This document shows positions 5,097 through 7,637 of a stretch of 7,637 nt of DNA, one piece after another. The notes beneath the pieces are model-generated. The model had not been told where the DNA came from. It was given only the letters and a program-made list of their open reading frames with translations, and did no database searches. Source of the stretch: an uncultured Actinomycetes bacterium (GTDB lineage Bacteria; Actinomycetota; Actinomycetes; Nanopelagicales; Nanopelagicaceae); assembly GCA_903832395.1 (NCBI GenBank), contig CAILBF010000037.1, positions 1-7,637 of the forward strand, written 5' to 3'. Positions within the stretch are counted from its first letter, which is position 1; every line of letters starts with the position of its first letter. A program made the translations under genes and the position numbers.

Positions 5097-6602
5097 TTAA
5101 TCTGCCTCGGGTTTAACCAGTGGGAACAAAATTGTTTCGCGGATACCAAGGCCAGTCAGCGCCATAAGTAAACGATCTACACCCATTCCCATTCCACCCA
5201 TTGGAGGCATTCCGAACTCCATTGCACGTAGGAAATCCTCATCAACTTGCATCGCCTCAAGATCACCATTAGCACCTAGAGATGATTGTTCTACTAAACG
5301 CTCACGTTGAATAACTGGATCGATTAACTCCGAGTAGCCCGTTGCTAATTCAAAACCATCGACATATAAATCCCACTTTTCGGCAACACCAGGTAGTTCG
5401 CGATGTGCACGTACAAGCGGCGATGTATCAACCGGGAAGCCCATAACGAAAGTTGGGGCAATCAACTGATCTTTAGCTACGTGCTCGAAGATCTCTTCAG
5501 CTAACTTGCCGGTAATCCACTTAGGGTCCATCTTTATGCCGAGTTTCGTTGCAATAGTTTTCAGTTCTGCAATAGGAGTTAGGGCGGTAACGCTCTGTCC
5601 AACCCCTTCAGAAATAGCATCGTATAAGGAGATTTCGCGCCAATTGCCGCCTAAATCAGCTTGGCGGCCATCGTGGTGAGTAACGATATGGGAACCGGCT
5701 ACTGCCATTGCTGCATTTTGGACAAGTGCACGAGTTAACGCGGCGATTGATTTCCAATCACCATATGCCTGATAACTCTCGATCATTGCAAATTCAGGTG
5801 AGTGCGATGAATCCGCGCCTTCATTGCGGAAGTTACGGTTGATTTCAAAAACGCGTTCAATGCCGCCAACAACGCAACGCTTTAAAAATAGCTCTGGGGC
5901 AATACGTAAATAGAGATCCATATCGTAGGCATTTGAAAAAGATTTAAATGGTCGAGCTGTCGCACCGCCGTGCATAACTTGCAGCATTGGAGTTTCTACT
6001 TCAATGAAATTATCTTTCGCAAAAGTCTCACGCAAAGAACTCATAACTGCTGGACGTAACCGTGCATTTGCGCGCGCCTCTGGTCGAACGATCAAATCAA
6101 CGTAGCGCATACGGACGCGAGTTTCCTCAGACATCGGTTTGTGATCATTTGGCAAAGGTCGCAATGACTTAGAAGCTAACTTCCATGACGAAGCTAGGAT
6201 TGAAAGTTCACCGCGCTTAGATGTAATGATCTCGCCAGTGACTGAAACGATGTCACCTAAATCAATATCGGATTTCCAAGAATCAATAGATTCTTGACCA
6301 ACTTTATCAAGCGAGAACATTGCTTGAAGCTCAGTGCCATCGCCTTCGCGCAAAGTTGCAAAACATAGTTTGCCGGTATCGCGTTTAAAAATTATGCGCC
6401 CAGTAAGACTTTCAATGGCGCCAGTTGCAACATCAATATCCAAGCCAGCATGTTGTTGGCGCACTTCTAGCAATGATTTTGTTCGTGGAACCGCCACTGG
6501 ATATGGCTCCACTCCGCTTTCAATGAGGGCGGCCCGCTTTTCGCGCCGAATTCTCAGCTGTTCAGGCAAATCCTCTTCGATGGGTGCGGTTTCATTGCTC
6601 AT
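5097..6602 (-). CDS. lysS: Lysyl-tRNA synthetase, class II
   Basis: The 501-residue enzyme attaches lysine to tRNA-Lys using ATP and works as a cytosolic dimer. An OB-fold anticodon-binding domain occupies about 66-150 (LTGRIIFKRDTGKLCFATL at its start). The catalytic core follows with motif 1 around NFIEVETPML (198-207), motif 2 from FEINRNFRNEG (252-262) to SHSPEFAMIESY (266-277) with R259, and motif 3 GMGMGVDRLLM (470-480) with R477. The TSPLVRAHRELPG (393-405) and FELATGYSELIDP (417-429) segments are the lysine-site blocks typical of the actinobacterial version. Length is close to M. tuberculosis LysS (about 505). The ATG at 6600-6602 is the only reasonable start: the coaX TGA lies in the same frame seven codons upstream and the next Met is residue 95. 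No Shine-Dalgarno sequence precedes it. Confidence 0.97.
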   Translation of the reverse strand: MSNETAPIEEDLPEQLRIRREKRAALIESGVEPYPVAVPRTKSLLEVRQQHAGLDIDVATGAIESLTGRIIFKRDTGKLCFATLREGDGTELQAMFSLDKVGQESIDSWKSDIDLGDIVSVTGEIITSKRGELSILASSWKLASKSLRPLPNDHKPMSEETRVRMRYVDLIVRPEARANARLRPAVMSSLRETFAKDNFIEVETPMLQVMHGGATARPFKSFSNAYDMDLYLRIAPELFLKRCVVGGIERVFEINRNFRNEGADSSHSPEFAMIESYQAYGDWKSIAALTRALVQNAAMAVAGSHIVTHHDGRQADLGGNWREISLYDAISEGVGQSVTALTPIAELKTIATKLGIKMDPKWITGKLAEEIFEHVAKDQLIAPTFVMGFPVDTSPLVRAHRELPGVAEKWDLYVDGFELATGYSELIDPVIQRERLVEQSSLGANGDLEAMQVDEDFLRAMEFGMPPMGGMGMGVDRLLMALTGLGIRETILFPLVKPEAD

Positions 6603-6623
6603 AATGGAGTGGAGTCTAACGGT
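6603..6623 (-). promoter_or_regulatory. coaX-lysS gap lacking a ribosome binding site; possible -10 element
   Basis: The 21 bases between the coaX stop and the lysS ATG read ACCGTTAGACTCCACTCCAT plus T on the minus strand. No purine-rich Shine-Dalgarno sequence is present. TAGACT (6618-6613) fits the actinobacterial TAnnnT -10 pattern and ends ten bases before the ATG, so transcripts could begin within a few bases of the start codon (leaderless-like). No good -35 is seen. Reinitiation by ribosomes leaving coaX is the other explanation. Confidence 0.3.
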
Positions 6624-7388
6624 TCAAGCATTTCGTTCGTGAATTAAGCGAAGCCCAATCAGTGTTAAATCTGGTTCATGATCAGTAATTGTTTCAGAGA
6701 CCCCGATAATCAACGGTGCTAAACCGCCCGTTGCAATAACTTTTGGCGTGCCTGAATATGACTCAGCCAACTCGGCAGTGATGCGATCAACCAAGCCATC
6801 GACCTGTCCAGCGAAACCGAAAATTGTGCCCGACTGAAGCGCCTCAACAGTATTTTTCCCAATTACATTTTTAGGTCTAACTAGCTCGACTTTGCGCAAC
6901 TGCGCAGCTCGAGCAGCCAGTGCATCAACTGAAATCTCTATGCCTGGGGCTAGGGCGCCACCTAAGAACTCTCCCTTCGGGGAGACAACATCTAAGTTCG
7001 TCGATGTTCCAAAATCAACAACTATTGCGGGCCCGCCAAATAAAGTGTGTGCCGCCAGCGTATTTACGATTCGATCGGCGCCAATTTCCTTGGGATTATC
7101 GACTAATAAAGGAACACCAGTCTTAATTCCTGGTTCAACAATTGTTGTTCGGACATCGGCGAAGTAATCATTAATCATGCTCCGCAGCTCACGAAGTGTT
7201 GCTGGAACCGTTGAACAAATTGATAGGCCACTCACGGTGTAATCCTCAACAAGTGAGCGATATTGCAGCCATAGCTCATCTGCCGTGCTGCGGGGATCGG
7301 TTTTGACTCGCCATGAATGAACTAGTTCATCGCCATCAAAAATCCCAAGGACAGTATTGGTATTACCTACATCGATTGTTAGCAGCAT
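6624..7388 (-). CDS. coaX: Type III pantothenate kinase
   Basis: The 254-residue enzyme phosphorylates pantothenate with ATP, the first committed step from vitamin B5 to coenzyme A, and normally needs a monovalent cation. It shows the ASKHA-fold landmarks of CoaX: the N-terminal phosphate loop TIDVGNTNTVLGIF (4-17) with D6, the GADRIVN motif (103-109) with catalytic D105, VVDFGTSTNLDVV (123-135), GGALAPGIEIS (143-153) and a closing IATGGLAPLI (218-227). Length is normal. The ATG at 7386-7388 shares one base with the panC stop (TAATG), so translation is likely coupled to panC; no strong ribosome binding site of its own is seen. Its neighbour PanC makes the substrate, so the pair forms one pathway segment. 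Confidence 0.96.
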   Translation of the reverse strand: MLLTIDVGNTNTVLGIFDGDELVHSWRVKTDPRSTADELWLQYRSLVEDYTVSGLSICSTVPATLRELRSMINDYFADVRTTIVEPGIKTGVPLLVDNPKEIGADRIVNTLAAHTLFGGPAIVVDFGTSTNLDVVSPKGEFLGGALAPGIEISVDALAARAAQLRKVELVRPKNVIGKNTVEALQSGTIFGFAGQVDGLVDRITAELAESYSGTPKVIATGGLAPLIIGVSETITDHEPDLTLIGLRLIHERNA

Positions 7389-7637
7389 TAGGCACCCATT
7401 CGCATGTTATCTATAAGGCGCACGCCATCAATCCAACCAGCGATGAGTGCGCGTTTGTTCTTTGTAATATCAGTTGCAATTGAGAAATCATCCTCGTTAA
7501 TAATTACTGCATAGTCTCGTTTGAAACCAACATCGGTTGAAAGCGTTGTATCGATAATCTCCTGCGCAATTGCGACTGTCGGTGCTAATCGAGCTGCGGC
7601 CATTGCACGGTAAATAACATTGGCACTTACACGGCCA
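7388..7637 (-). CDS. panC: Pantoate--beta-alanine ligase, C-terminal part (5' end outside window)
   Basis: The frame is open from the window edge to a TAA at 7390-7388, leaving about 82 C-terminal residues. The visible part reads GRVSANVIYRAMAAARLAP, then KRDYAVIINEDDFSI and ends ALIAGWIDGVRLIDNMRMGA. This fits the PanC C-terminal dimerisation/lid domain: an Ala-rich helix after a Ser (usually 'LS'), a 'DYxxxV(D)' strand and a closing 'GxxRLIDN' strand. PanC joins pantoate and beta-alanine with ATP to make pantothenate in the cytosol. The Met at 7603 is internal, because the same frame continues upstream with PanC-like residues to the edge. The catalytic N-terminal half is not in the window, so the call rests on the tail plus the adjoining coaX. 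Confidence 0.82.
   Translation of the reverse strand, partial: GRVSANVIYRAMAAARLAPTVAIAQEIIDTTLSTDVGFKRDYAVIINEDDFSIATDITKNKRALIAGWIDGVRLIDNMRMGA

Overview
The window looks like ordinary, tightly packed chromosome from a small-genome actinobacterium. All supported genes lie on the minus strand, so transcription runs from high to low coordinates. The order panC - coaX - lysS - (argA) - clpC resembles the actinobacterial core neighbourhood, recalled from Mycobacterium tuberculosis as panC-panD-coaX-Rv3599c-lysS-lsr2-clpC1. Base composition is moderate rather than high-GC: hand-counted 60-base lines give about 45-60% in clpC and 33-38% in the secreted-protein gene. The latter encodes a short Cys-pair domain plus Pro/Ser/Thr linker of a type I recall from freshwater Nanopelagicales (acI, Ca. 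Planktophila/Nanopelagicus). That lineage is an inference, not a proof.

Layout in transcription order. (1) 7637-4597 is a compact set of housekeeping genes: the end of panC (cut by the window edge), coaX overlapping it by one base, lysS after 21 bases, and a GNAT-type amino-acid N-acetyltransferase (argA) two bases after lysS. Together they cover pantothenate synthesis, its phosphorylation towards CoA, lysyl-tRNA charging and the first arginine step; the last uses acetyl-CoA. (2) 4596-4473 is a 124-base spacer with a terminator-like hairpin and a strikingly GC-rich palindrome just upstream of clpC. (3) 4472-1968 is clpC, the Hsp100 unfoldase that feeds ClpP; its real start has a strong ribosome binding site and lies 26 codons inside the longest open frame. 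(4) 1946-657 starts 21 bases after the clpC stop, from GTG, and encodes a probable exported zinc metallopeptidase with HExxH plus a downstream Glu. (5) 656-357 is an AT-rich gap of 300 bases without a supported gene. (6) 356-1 is the N-terminal part of an SRPBCC-fold protein running off the window edge.

I found no mobile element, CRISPR array, tRNA or rRNA, and no clear new multi-gene system. The parts most worth a second look are the exported metallopeptidase with its exact 12-bp x5 minisatellite and hairpin-covered start, the GC palindrome ahead of clpC, and the presence of argA where lsr2 would be expected.
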